A stretch of 64,000 nt of DNA from Caenorhabditis remanei (lineage: Eukaryota > Nematoda > Chromadorea > Rhabditida > Rhabditidae). Shown piece by piece: positions 47,744 through 60,277 of the stretch (position 1 is its first letter; every line of letters starts with the position of its first letter). Where the stretch lies: the NCBI RefSeq assembly GCF_010183535.1, contig NC_071330.1:6243717-6307716 (forward strand). The letters run 5' to 3'. The notes beneath the pieces are model-generated. The model made no database searches. It was not told where the DNA came from and saw nothing but the letters and a program-made list of their open reading frames with translations. A program made the translations under genes and the position numbers.

Positions 47744-49346
47744 AATTATCGGTTGTTCCTACTTCAACTGCCCAGTATAATTCTTTGTTGAATTAGTTGA
47801 AGATGATGACGATTGGCAACCTAGAAACAGAAAATATAATTATTTATGATAACAAAACTGTGTTATGTTGAATTACGGCTCAAAGAATGCTGTAAAAAGA
47901 TAAGAAACGCGGGAAACGTTTAACAGAAAAGAGTGATGTACAGCCGACAATTTAGACTAGGCATATAAAGTCAAGGGCTCTCAACGATAATTGAAAATCA
48001 AACTCGGTTTCGGGATGTGACACAAGATTTTGAAAGAAAGAGAAGATAAACTAAACCGAAATAGGCGGGGCAAGGCGTAGGAGATGACGTTAGGTCGATA
48101 TAACTGCTTTTCTGAACAAAAAATAACAAAAATAGGAAAAGCCGTGAGACATAGAAAAAGGAAGGGAGTGTTTTTTGGAGCACAGAGCTGCGCAAATGTG
48201 ATGCAATATGATGAAGCTGGTAGAGAAATAGAATGAAAACAAAGTCTATTTTAATTAGAAATGAATGTTACAACGGGGTAAATATATAGTATTCCCAAAT
48301 ATGTGACCAGTGATGAAAACGACAAGCAAACCTACAATTGAGTGCGTAGGCCGCATAAGGAATCTACCGAGCACCTCCTACAAATTACACGTTTTCAGAT
48401 GATCACGTGACTGGTTCTGGTTTTCGAAAACAGATGCACTTCTAATCTTACCGATTAGTACATGTTCTTATACTCCGAAATTTTTTGTGTCGACTGATAA
48501 GATGGTCAGCGAAAAATGACCAAATGTGATGGAAACCTCTCGCCTAATATTTCCGCATCATTTTTTATGATAGAAAATTTTTAGAAGAAATGCAATTGAA
48601 AAAGACTTGAAAAAAGGAAACACAAAAGGGTTTGCGTTTGAAGAAGAAGAATGGTAACTTGATACAACATTCTTTTCGAGAATCGTTACCCTTTACACAA
48701 ATTTTCGATACGCTATTCGGGTCACTATTCGAGCAACTCAATCATTCATCCCCTTATTTTCATCTCAGATTATTCAGAATAGTAAATAACCTTATGTCTT
48801 GAAAGGTTCTTGTCTTGAACATTCACGGGGTAACGAGAAAACGAAAAAGGATTGAAGAAGAAAACGAGAAGCGGCCGGATAGCCCTCCACTTTCTTCTGG
48901 ACACTAGCTGCGTATTTTCACTCTGCGTCTCTGCACTTTTGGGTTTTGCCCGGAGATTCCGAGGTCACCCACGGGAGCCCCTTTTGAATGAATGACGTTA
49001 GGTGAACACGTGGGGGTAATAGTAGTGTAACATAGAAAAAAGTATGAAGAAGATAATAACAAAGTCAACAAAGAACAGATATCAAAAAGTCGGGATATAA
49101 GTAAGAAACTCAAATTAAAACTATCAAGCTTCGTTACACGCTCAAATTTCTATTTAATAAAATAAATAAGATGATTCTCTCAACTTTTCGAGGTCACAGT
49201 TCGCAAGAACTGAATCAAACACGCATTAATGGGACGCAAAAAAAACGCAGAATGTTTACTTCACACGATAATAATAAAGAAGAATGCTTGGATTATTTGT
49301 CAGACAGGGAAATAATAGTTTCATATGAAAACTTCGAGTTTTCTTC
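47744..49346. other. Intergenic region SLC17 to GPR gene
   Basis: SLC17 upstream region and GPR 3' end, both minus strand. CTGCGTCTCT at 48923-48932 is a promoter-type motif also seen near flp-25 and DDX47. No gene or repeat otherwise recognised. Confidence 0.5.
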
Positions 49347-51069
49347 TTATTTGGATAGCACCGTGGTATCTTCACTTCGAGTATCATCGCCTTGCGTAGA
49401 GGTAGAATGCAGCGACGTTTTGCTTTTCTTCGACCGCTTCAACAACCTATTGACGGTTTGCGAATCGAACTTCATTGTTTGCATTTTAGCTAAATTAGCT
49501 CGAAGTCCGGGAAGGATTCGATGACTTTTGGTAGTTTTTTTAGATGCAGAAGACATCGGCCGGGCTGAAAATTTAGAGTTTTGTCGGAAACTTTTAATTT
49601 CAAATCTTACGGGCAGCAAACATCGCAGCAGGCATTTCTGTTCTCTGATCGTCCATACGCGAGTTCATCTTACAAATTAGTTCCATAAAATCAATTGGCT
49701 CTTCATTTTCTTTCGGTACTTCTACCACTGCAGGTTTGTTTTGTTCCTCAAGTATACCAATCACAACCGATCGCCACGTCTCAACATTTGTTGCGTGCTC
49801 CAATTTGACTATAAACTTAGTTATAGTCTCATTTGGTGTTGTGTCTGTGGATCCATCTACTGTCAGCCGTACTTCTTCTCCTTCTAGTGTATCTTTTCTC
49901 TGTGATGTCATCAGTTCATCAATCAAATTATAGAACTTTTCAAAGGATTCCTGTTTGAGGGTGAGAATACTTCCTAGAATAATGTAGTATGCAGCTTGTT
50001 GCCGTTTTTCCAAGGCCATCAAACACTTTGCAATTACCAGCCATGAATCTTTGAGATATTCTTTCAAACTGTGTTTTCGCATCAATTCCAGCGCTTCCAT
50101 ACTATGAATATATGCCTCATGTGGATTTCCGAATGCTAACAGCTTGGCAGCCAATTCACGTTTATACTTGGCAATCTCTCGTTCTGATCCATACTTTGTG
50201 ACATAGAAGAGAGCACTTCTGTAACGTTGAACAAAATTAATTATATAAATCGTTCATGGACTCACCTCAAATTATTGATTTTGAAAAGGAGGAAATTGCC
50301 TTCAGCATAACAAGCCATCTCATAATAGACACGATGAATGATGGATAATTGATCCGTTTTGATACACAGGTCAACGCATTTTTGATATAATTTTTTCGCT
50401 TCTTCCAATTGTCCTCGAACTGCAAAGCACTTCGCTTCAAGCATAAGAACTTCAGCTTCAGAAGTATTATCAGGATGTTCTTTATTAATCTGTTTCACCA
50501 TATCAATCTGGTCGATGCAAATAGATAGAAGTTTACTGTTTTCGTCCGGATTACTTTCCATTTTCTTTTCGTAACCTTGTAAACAAACGGACACGAGAAG
50601 AGCTCTTGCATGCTTAACAAATGCTTCTCCATCTTTTCTACTGCTTGTATAATCGATCAGGTCCTCTGCACATCTTTTAGCCTTCGAAAACTTCCCCATC
50701 GCGAGTGCCAGATCTGTGATACGACGAGAAGAATCACATGCTTTTGAGTACGACGTGGTCAATCTGAAACTTCCAAAAACTTTTTATCGACTTTAAGCTA
50801 AAAAGCTACTTGATAACACTTAGTTCGTGATCGAAAAACTCCAATGCCTTTGCATCATGCTTCAAATATCTACAAACTCTTCCGTATAACATGTAGATAT
50901 TGCCGAGAAGTTGAATATCGCTGGTTCCACACTCTAATATTTCATCAATTCGTCCCATTGCTTCTTCGAACATTCCCAACTTCATAGCACTACGTGCGCT
51001 GTTCAGCATTCCTTGGATGACTTCATCTTTCGGACCGTCTTCCTCTCTGGAAGACACAGAGATATCCAT
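49347..51069 (-). CDS. gpr-1/2: GoLoco/GPR protein, spindle-positioning regulator (GPR-1/2)
   Basis: Exons 51069-50810, 50763-50266, 50218-49611, 49564-49347; 1584 nt, 527 residues, close to the 525 of C. elegans GPR-1/2. The N-terminal two thirds is helical and TPR-like (for example FEEAMGRIDEILECG and QLEEAKKLYQKCVDLC). A single GoLoco motif lies at about 428-449 with the core MNSRMDDQR; its arginine contacts GDP-bound G-alpha. The last 70 residues are Ser/Lys-rich. GPR-1/2 link G-alpha (GOA-1/GPA-16) to LIN-5 and dynein at the cortex, pulling the first mitotic spindle off-centre. It lies head-to-head with MED14, about 270 bases between starts. Acceptor TTTTCAG upstream of the ATG. C. elegans has two near-identical copies; only one lies in this window. 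Confidence 0.92.
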
Positions 51070-51338
51070 TGATTTGGATGTAGATTTGTTCTCCTGAAAA
51101 TAAATATTCCTGAAATCAAATGAGAAAACATTGTGAACGTGGAAGGATGCAAGGTCATTTGAAAATTTTTGCGAAGAATAATAACAGCAACACGATTTAA
51201 GTTACAGTTAATGTTTTTACATCATCTAACTTCGAGGTAAAGATTCAAAATAAATATAATTATTGAGGAGTAAGCTTAATAAAGTGCGTGCTTGATAAAC
51301 TTTCAATTTCGGAATTCGCGCCACTTTCCTATTCTTAT
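51070..51338. promoter_or_regulatory. Divergent promoter between GPR gene and MED14
   Basis: The 269-base space between two start codons on opposite strands. It includes AATTCGCGCCA (about 51313-51323), an E2F-like sequence close to the MED14 start. Confidence 0.45.
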
Positions 51339-54300
51339 ATGTCGTCAGCTCCTGTACATCGTACGCAATTACACCATCACGCAATACTGCACTGACCCGG
51401 AAAAAAACTTCATGAATTTCAATTCCATTAGAGTTATTAAAAAAACAAATGCATCAGGGTTTTCATATAAAATTTGAAGCAAGTCACAACAGTTCATTTG
51501 TTATGAAGTTTTCCTATTCATGAGTTTACTCCATCTTTTCACGAAACTCTGTATTATGAACTCATTTTTTCAATTCATAAAGTTGTAACAGTCTGAAGTT
51601 TGAAAAAGTAAATAGAATATAACTTATTTCTCTTAATTATTTTCCAATACTTTGTGATTGTAAATTAACTGCACTATGAGTAATACCTAATTGTAGAACT
51701 TCATGGCTTTATCTTGTATCTCGACGCTGAGAAATAATAAATCTAAATGATTATTTCAGGCAAAGCTGTCGTCTCAATTGCGAGCCGCGTTGGCGGCAGA
51801 TTCCCCCGCAAATGCAGTTCCAGTTTCTCCAGATCCAAATGGATCTGGCTTGTCACTTGACGAGTCATCAGGAATCTCAGATCGAGAAGCTCTCTCATCG
51901 CAAGAACAGACAATGCAATATTCTGAAGTAGACGCAAAATCAGTTCACTCGTCCGATAGTGAAGATGGTGAGTTACAACTATGATAAAATAAAAATATGA
52001 AGACTATTCTTTATTTCTCTAGAACCCGTACAAAATCCTCTGCCAGAAGTTCCTGCAAATTGCGGCCCACGTACAGTTCAACTCAGCGTTCTTCTTGATT
52101 TCGCCATTCAACATGTATATCACGAAATCACTGTTCTTGCTGAGTTGATGCAACGAAAAACAAATGATCAAGGAGAACAAGAACGGAAGATGTCTCTTGT
52201 ACATTTTGCTCACGCAACACGGAGTCAGTTCTTGAAACTTGTTGCATTAGTAAAATGGATTCGAGTTTCAAAGCGGATGGATGTTTGTTATGTAAGAAAT
52301 ATAATAGACTATCAGAAACCAAATAAACATAATTTTAGTCAATTGATTACCTTCTGGATCTTCAATCACAGTACTTCATTGACACTGCTGATCGATTAGT
52401 CGCCATGACACGAGGAGATCTGGAATTAGCTCGCCTACCAGAGTACCACATCGCTCCAGCTATAGATGTTCTTGTGCTGGGAACTTACAACAGAATGCCT
52501 TCAAAAATCAAAGAAGCATTCATTCCACCAGCGAAAATCACGCCGAGAGAACAGAGAGCAGTATGCAGTCGGTTGAATCAATTAATTGAGACACGTCTGT
52601 CTCGCCTTTCTAATGGAATTCCGCCGAATATCAGAGAAATTCACATCAAAAATGGATTAGCAACATTACTAGTTCCTGGAGAGTTCGAAATCAAAATCAC
52701 GTTGCTTGGAGAGACTGAAATGGTCAAATGGACACTTTTGAATATCAAAATTCTCGTAGAAGATTATGAACTTGGAATGGGTCTCCCTCTCGTTCATCCA
52801 CTTCAACTCAATCAAATTCACGGTGTTTTGCAGTCTCGAATGAATGTTGCTGCTAATCCAATTAAAGAAGCATTCTTCTTTTTGCACAGTTTTTGTGTTT
52901 CCCTCCAATTGGATGTTCTTTATTGTCAAACATCACGGATGGCTGCTGGACGATTACGAGAGAACATTGTAATCGAAAAATATGACGCGAAAGAACGAGT
53001 TTTGATTGTTGGATATTGGGTAAAACGTTCAAAAAATAAGAAGTTGACAGTGGGACAATTGAAAGTGGACGCACAGTACAGAGTTCAAGTTTATGAAGAT
53101 AAAGATGATAAGTTGGGCGGTTTGAAAGTTCGTCATTTTCCACATGCACCCCAACTGGGAACCATCGACTGTAATGCTGGAATGCTGTCAATGGATCGTT
53201 TGTTATCGGAAACGTTTGACGTGAGATGCAAAGAAAGATTAATGCGATTACGAAGACTATTGGAAGCTGCTGAACCATTACTAGAAGTAAAAATGACGGG
53301 TCTATCAGTTCCGTCCTTATCACTTACTCTCCTGCCGGATACTACTTCAACTGAAGAAATGCTGACAGTATCTGTGAATTCGTTCTGTGGAAAAGTAATA
53401 TGTAACGTCAACATGCTGAGTATGTGTTTCATTCTATTAGTTTTACAAATAGTTATTTTATTACAGGTTCTGAAAATGAAGACGTACTCGCTTTCGCGAG
53501 AGCCCTCTACAGTAGTCGATGCTCCGATACCACAATTCGATCGTACTTAGCGAAACTGCGTGTTTCTATAGTAATTGAAAGATATCGGCGTTCCGTGAAA
53601 GCTCTCCCAATTTACGAAGTTCTAGAAACTGAGCTGTTCCCATTCGTAAAAGAAGTTCTGAGAGAAACACCTGCGCAACGTTTAGTTCTTCGATATCTCC
53701 GACAGGAAATGTACTATCTCATTGTCTCATTCCAACCGGACGAGAAAGAGGTTGTCAGCACCAAGCTGCTACTTTTGGAGGTTGATGAAGACCGAGCACA
53801 ATTTATCCCACTCGACAATGATAGGGATGTGTATGATGCAACTGTCGCAGGAGCTGTTGCTCAAGGAACACTGAAATTTGCCGACCTTCACAAGATATCA
53901 CTTCAAAAAGAGTGTTCAAGAGAACAGAGGCTCGCTTTCGCGATAGCAACTATCGAGGATCGTGTCACTTATATGTATGTTGCTGCTGAGTTAGACAGGA
54001 AGGGAGTCGGAGTTGATTTGAGAAAAGATGATGTACACGTTCCTGGAGGATTAGCTCTGCACATTACTGAGTTAGTATATTTCGAGTGTCAAAATTATAA
54101 TCGGCCATTTTTAGCGTCTCAAGCGTTGTACCATTTGATGCTGCACAGTTCTTTCAATGCTGTGTCCGTAGTTGCCTCCGTCTTGACAACCGGAATCGCT
54201 ACACGTTTCAATTCGAAATGTGCTTCGAGAATATTCCATTGGTTCGCGATGTTCCTCACGGTCTCGCACATCGTCGAGATGGTGATCACGTGAGTAATTC

Positions 54301-57300
54301 TTTTTATATTGCTTCAGTTTATGTAAAGCCTTTAAAAACGATTCTCTCTTGTCCCTAATTACTGCCGCCGCCGCCCGAGTCTCGGTGTCGTATTGTTGTC
54401 GTTTTTAGAGAGAGGAGAATGCTTTTTCAATGATTTTTGGTTAATATCTATCCATTCCCATAGTTTGAAAAGTGAAACATTTACAAATATGAATTTTGAT
54501 TTCAGAATGCTCATATGCTAAAGGTTAGTTTTACGCGTGAATGTGCATGAATACTCCTTCTATTGCTAAATGTCATAACCCATATATGTTTTACACCGCA
54601 TGTACCTATGTCGACACGTCCCAGTTACTAAAAAAAACTGTTAGTGAAACTCAATGAACTTTAGAGTGATTGATCGTCAGTAATTCTTGGAAATGTGCAT
54701 GACCTGATGAATTCAGTTTAACAATCGAAATAAACTGCAAATCAAGTAAAAAATTAAACGAGCAACAGAAGTTCGGCTTTAGTCTGCTTCTTAAACGCCA
54801 CATCAAATTGAAACGTTCAATCCTATTACATGTCCATCAAATCACTTGAACGGAGCTCAGAAAGCTCATCACGCTAATCGCTTTCTACTTTTCTGGAAAT
54901 TCTCAACTTATTTTTAACAACCTCTTTTCTCCTCTACCTTCTATTCCTTTCTTACCAAATCACCTCAATTCCCAATCACACGAACACATCGTCCTTTTAT
55001 ACCTCTGCATTTGAAAACTTTTCAAAGAGGATGGTAACGTCTGCTTGCATTTCACCAGTGCCTTTTCAGGAAACAACATGGGTCCAGGAAATCAATCAGA
55101 TCAATCAAATGACGCCGGAGAAACTCACCGAAGGAATTATTCATCGGTTGATGCGATATCTTTATATGTACAAAGTGGTTTTCCAATTCTCTCAAGCCTA
55201 CAACAGATATTTCAAAAGCTTCTGTAGTGTAAGCAATTATGCATTTTTTTTCGTATACAAATTCAATTTATTTCAGATCGAAGCCTACACATTCCACAAA
55301 CTGGTTGTATCGTATGGAGAAAATCGGGATATGCTTATGGTTCTTGCGTTCAATGTCAAATCACAAACTCCTGGATCGAGTGAAGATTACTTCCTGATGA
55401 ATTTCGGACAAACAATGCCACATAAGCAATTCAATGCAACTGAAATTGATTGGCATCAGAAGCCACGTTGGAATCCTCACGTAATGATGGCGCAGTTATT
55501 GAGAGATCAGCTGAAAGAAACGAGCGATCTCGTCTATATTATGCACTATTTATGCGAAACTATCCGTCCACTCGCAGCTCTCGGAAATTTCGTTCGAATT
55601 AGATTTCAGTCTCTGAAGTCATTGTCTCAATTGATCGGACCAGAAGTTCACTTCCCATTCCGATTGAAATATCATTTGACCCCAATCGATCAGTTCACGT
55701 TACGATTGATGCACGGAAATGTGATTTTAGAGATCAAAATGCTTCGAGAAATGAGAATCGCCGTTCGAGATGTTTCTCGATATCAGCCAAGATGTGCTGG
55801 TCTTTTCCAGCTGTTTTCCAATATCGATAGGTTAGTGACAATCCAAATTGTTTTTTTTAATCGGTTTGTTTCATTTCAGTGAAATCACTCAATTGTTAGC
55901 AGAAGAACTACCGATCCCACAGTCTGACTGTGAACACGCTGCTGGACCGAAGATGTGGACGAAAGATCAGTTCATGGAGACCATAGATGATAGACACGAG
56001 GAGCCGGATGCACGAATGGCTGTGACAACTCAACCAGTTCTCATGACACACGACACCATCATTAAAGCCTGTGACTTTCAAGAAATTGGTTGGTATTTTG
56101 GCTCGTCGCTGACATATTTCTTTGTTTTTACTTTCTGTAATATAATCAATTTTCACAGATGGCCGAGTCACATGTCCACTTGACGAATATCTCAATTCAA
56201 TCTTCTATCTACAAAGAGCTCTTTTGACTCTCGAACGGATGTCTCCGAGAGCTAATCCATCTCAAAACTCCAATAACAATCTGTTCTCTGGATATGTGAC
56301 TGTTGTGGATTCGAGACCAGAACACATTCGGTTTAGAGCATTACAGTTGAACGGAGATGGTTTAAATGCAACCAGTATGGTTCATTACAAGATCTATTTG
56401 TGTCCGATTGCGATGACGTTGAAGATTGCAATTGACTATGGTAGCAAGCGTTTTCTGAGAATTTAAACAATTCAAATATTTTAGATGAAGGAACGAACAG
56501 CGAAGCAACACAGGAAAATTTGGAAACGCTTGCTAAGTACTTTGAGAAGGTATTACTCTAATAATAAAACTCGAAAACCTTCTCATCTCTTTTCAGATTG
56601 TTTTCCGTTGCGGCGACGAATATGCACTTCAATCCTACGTTCTGATGACTCGTGTGACGTCGTACGGAGCCACAAAGAGTATTGCCAACTTGATGAATGC
56701 CCAAATGGTAAGTACGGGAAACAGCATTTATGGTTTATTCAAACGAAAACGAGAAAAGTGCGACAATTTTGTGTGTGGAGAAGAATAGAAGTAGAAATGA
56801 GCATTGAAAGGAGAATATAGTTCGTTTGGTGGTGTTTTTGATGTCAGTCAGTAGTCAACTACTTCGTTGCTTCGGATTTTTCTGAAATAGAAACAATCAA
56901 GGCTGGACGAGGCGGTGTCGTCTGAAAGTCAGATGTAAAACTACAAAACAATTTCCATTCTGCCCGATAAAAGAAACTGTAGCTTACTTGAATAGCCCAT
57001 AGAATTGATTACGCTTTCCCATCATTCGGAATGGGGAGAAGAACATTGATGGAACGTCTCCAACTCCGCGAATATTCTGAAAACTGACTAGAATAGTTTT
57101 TTTGGATTTAAATGTTTCCATTCAGTAATTCCTATCAAGTCTAAAAAATGACATCAGTACTCCTAAACTTCTGTTTTGATCACTAAGGTCTTCTCATCTA
57201 AACAATACATCAAACATCGTTCTGCGTTGAAATATGCACAGCAGAAACGTTAGAAAAAACAAAGAGAAGAAAAGGAAACTGACTCTTGGCGCGTAAGCGA

Positions 57301-60077
57301 CGGAAACTGCACAAAGTGCGATGACGATGAGCAGAAGAGAATAGACGAGCGTCCGTGACGAATGCATTTTCTGAAATGGTGGAAATCGTATTTTTGGCGA
57401 AGGATTAAGAGCCAAAAAAGTAATGAAATATTTACGGCCTTCTAGAAACGATAGTAGGAAAATGGGGCGGGATTTGGTTTTGGTGAAGAAGTTGTGGTGT
57501 TCATGGATGGCTGCGTAATGACGAAACGACGCCTACTACAGCATAATACCAATACTAGAAAAAGGAATGAATTTCTTCCAATTTTCGAGTCGTTTCGTTC
57601 CTTCAGACTATGAATTGAGTGGGTCCCGGTGACTTGAAGGAGAAAAAATGAAGGAACCAACCGGAAATGCAAATGCTAATGCTTGTCTGTCAATAACAAT
57701 AGACACCAATATTCATTTCTCATGAAAAAGCTTCAGGCCTACAAAAATTAATTAGAATTCCGAAATCATCAGATAAACCAGTAGGAGTGAATTCATTAGA
57801 ACGTCAATTTCAAGAATTGAATATTTCGAATGTCTAAACCAGAAAGTCGTTCCAACTAGTGATGATTCTGAAAGTCATAAAACGTGAATCTCCAAATAAG
57901 TAGCTTGATCACGTCATCTGAAATAACACGAGGGTGGCAATTAGAAATTTTGCTGAGATTCTATTCATTATGAAGTATTCATACTAATAAAGTTGAGGAA
58001 GAAGAAGAAGAACTCGTGCAAATTCTCTCACTCGAGCCCATTCATTTCATTTTTACGGAGAATACATAATGTGAATATATGAAAAATCTGGTCACACGAT
58101 GGTGGTCGACTCTTCTAAAATCGAAGGAGCGTCTATATCGGGAGGTCCTAGGGCGCCACCCTCCGTTTCCCTCCGAATATTCTTTTTTTTTCACGATGAC
58201 GTGTATTTTTACGAAACGAAACGAAGTGGATGATCATAAGACGTAGAGAACTAAGAATAACCGTTGTTTAGGGCTAAAAATATTTTCGCGTATTCATGTG
58301 AAGCATTAAATTTTTTGAAATTTATTAGAACAACATGTGAATGGACCATTTCGAAATATTTTTCAATTTTTTGTCATCAAACCCTACAAAATATGATGGA
58401 ATGAAAAATAGAAGTGAGGAAGAAAATTATCCTGGATATAAGGGAGAGGATAATCTGTCAATATTAAAATGAGAAACACTTGGTTCTCTGGATTTGAGAA
58501 GAAGTGATGTGGAATTGTTCATTCAGTCTGCATGATCTTCATGGTTCTCCTTCTTGGTCTCTGTGAGGAAAATAATTGTGACTCAAAAAGTGTAGCAATG
58601 ACGTGAATGAAACTGAATCAGAATTCGGAATTTCAACATAAAAAAGTTGAATTGGAGGGGGACGCGGTTGGTGTTCAAAGCACAATTTGAAATTTCGGTA
58701 GTAGGCGACGACATTTCAAAAACGCGTCGGAGTGGAAAAGTCCGGAAATTCAATTGTTTCGGTTTGCAAAATCTTTGAGTCTTGAGAATGGATAGTTGTG
58801 TGAGAAAGGAATCAAGAGAGGGTGGAAGTTTGTGCTATTTCAGGAGCGGAGAACTATATCTTTATAATCGCCTTAAATTAGAGATAGTTGTTGTACTGTG
58901 AAAAAAATAAAGTTTGGCCAAGGATTTTCAAAAAAAATTTTCGCGCCCAAAACACTTTAGTTCACAAATGCACTAAAGTGTTTTGGGCGCGAAAATTTTT
59001 TTTGAAAATCCTTGGCCAAACTTTATTTTTTTCACAGTAGTAGTAGTAGTTGACGCAATTAGGAAATTAGAAGCAACGGAAGTTCTTTCAGGGAATCACT
59101 CCTACATCGAAATGTTGTATGCAACTCTCCTTGACATACAACAACACGTCGACGAAGAAGTTAGCACCAGCTACAAAAGTGGATCAACAATTGAATAACA
59201 TCATCTTCAATGTAAGATTCAAAACAAATTAAACAATCTCATTCCTTTAAGATTCGTTTTAAGGTGATCATCAGTCAAAGCAGAACATCAGAATCATTCA
59301 GTATCCTACGATTCATATACAGGATAAAAGAGTGAGTAAAAAAAAAAATAACATTCGCGGAGATTATTTTCTGATAAATCTATCTCCATTTTTAGGAATA
59401 TGGTTACAACCCCATCAGTGGAAATAAAACAAATGGCGGACGATGTGAACGCTGAAACGAAGAGTTCTGGTCAGTGTGCAATTTGGGCGCTCGTCAGTCT
59501 CGTCTCTGATCGTTTTCGTTCTGGTGTGTGGAATCCATCGAATCGAGATGAGCCTATTATATCAAGTGTTGCACCAACAGCAAATTACGCAAATCCGGGA
59601 TCTGTGGCCGCACCGGGATCTATTGCTCCAGGTTCGGTCGCTCCTGGGTCCGTCGCGCCTTCTTCACAACAACCGGGTTCAATAATGCAACCAGGATCAA
59701 TGATGGGACCACAATCAGTGAATGCTCATCAGTATGGAATGCATCGACAAATGGGCGGACCTCGTAAGTTTTGAAAAAAGCATAGGTGTGAATTATTCAT
59801 TCATAAAACTCCAGCATCAATGCAAATGAATCCATCAAGCGTCGGACCACAACCAGGAAGTGTCGGAATGCCGGGAAGTGTTGGTGGGCCAGGAAGTATG
59901 ATGAATCCAGGCAGTCATCAGCAACTTATGATGAATCCGGGGAGTGTCGGACCTGGAAGTGTTGGTGGTCCGGGAAGTGTGAATCCAGGAAGCGTCGGAC
60001 ATCCCAACTACCCACAATGGAATCCTCCGCCTAGTGGCCAATATCATCCACATCATATGCCGTATCCTCCACAGTAA
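51339..60077 (+). CDS. mdt-14: Mediator complex subunit 14 (MDT-14/RGR-1)
   Basis: Seventeen exons: 51339-51353 (tentative), 51760-51967, 52023-52291, 52339-53419, 53467-54070, 54115-54289, 54506-54523 (18-base microexon), 55070-55228, 55277-55830, 55880-56088, 56159-56440, 56485-56549, 56597-56707, 59092-59211, 59252-59331 (or from 59264, same frame), 59396-59763, 59815-60077; 4581 nt, 1526 residues. The MED14 N-terminal domain is clear: [20 protein letters not shown], then [16 protein letters not shown] and LVALVKWIR. The middle is alpha/beta and conserved; the C-terminus is a Pro-Gly-Ser repeat region (PGSV, PGSM) ending in a His/Pro/Gln tail. MED14 is the scaffold joining head, middle and tail of Mediator in the nucleus, essential for RNA polymerase II activation. 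Poly(A) signal at 60206-60211. The first exon is the least certain: an MSSAP start with a GTACAT donor. Confidence 0.92.
54290..55069 (+). other. MED14 introns around a microexon, with possible internal start
   Basis: Two introns flank the 18-base exon at 54506. The second ends in promoter-like DNA with TTTTATAC (54995-55002) and an ATG at 55031 that is in frame with, and runs straight into, the 55070 exon. Confidence 0.35.
56859..57367 (-). CDS. Nested secreted peptide precursor (neuropeptide-like)
   Basis: Exons 57367-57284, 57076-56988, 56940-56859; 255 nt, 84 residues. It has a strong signal peptide ([20 protein letters not shown], cleavage near AYA). The mature part begins APRNIRGVGD and contains [11 protein letters not shown]: a glycine before a dibasic site, the signature of an amidated peptide ending FRMM-amide. 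After the KR comes NQFYGLFNFTSDF and a short polar tail. An acceptor CCATTTCAG lies three bases before the ATG, so it can be trans-spliced independently of MED14. It lies wholly inside the MED14 intron on the opposite strand. I cannot match it to a named nlp gene. It could be a non-neuronal secreted peptide. Confidence 0.75.
58896..59037. mobile_element. Perfect palindrome, 66-bp arms, 10-base loop
   Basis: Arms 58896-58961 and 58972-59037 are exact reverse complements (starting CTGTGAAAAAAATAAAG) around the loop TCACAAATGC. TA dinucleotides flank both ends (58894-58895 and 59038-59039), as for Tc1/mariner-type MITEs. Perfect identity of the arms suggests recent insertion or ongoing correction. 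It lies in the MED14 giant intron, 54 bases from the next exon. Confidence 0.9.
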
Positions 60078-60194
60078 CCATTCCCTGAACACATGTAAAA
60101 TGTCATTTTTGCGGGTGCATTGACTCTCATCTTAGTAGATATTTCTTCCTGATATCATTACTTATGTCTATTTATTGTCTCATTTCCTCATATT

Positions 60195-60211
60195 TTTATT
60201 TTTGTAATAAA
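60195..60211. terminator. Overlapping convergent poly(A) signals, MED14 and DDX47
   Basis: Plus-strand AATAAA at 60206-60211 (MED14) and minus-strand AATAAA at 60200-60195 (DDX47). With cleavage about 15 bases downstream of each, the two mature transcripts would overlap by about 40-50 bases. Confidence 0.6.
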
Positions 60212-60277
60212 CTCAAACATAACAATGGATAAAATAAAATCAACAATAACGAAAACAACGAATCAAAAGGAATCTGT

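Larger units (their letters stand above)
56708..59091 (+). other. MED14 giant intron (2.4 kb) hosting other elements
   Basis: By far the longest intron of the gene. It contains the antisense peptide-precursor-like gene (56859-57367) and the perfect palindrome (58896-59037). Near 58520-58570, minus strand, an acceptor followed by a short acidic frame ([10 protein letters not shown]) might be the last exon of another nested gene, but no partner exon was found. Confidence 0.6.

Noticed and set aside
49347..51069. Operon linking the GPR gene and the SLC17 gene
   Set aside because: They are on the same strand but separated by 1.6 kb, far beyond usual operon spacing.
58520..58720. Possible second nested minus-strand gene in the MED14 intron
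   Set aside because: An acceptor and short acidic frame exist, but the only upstream start (near 58700) joins with a stop or in the wrong phase.
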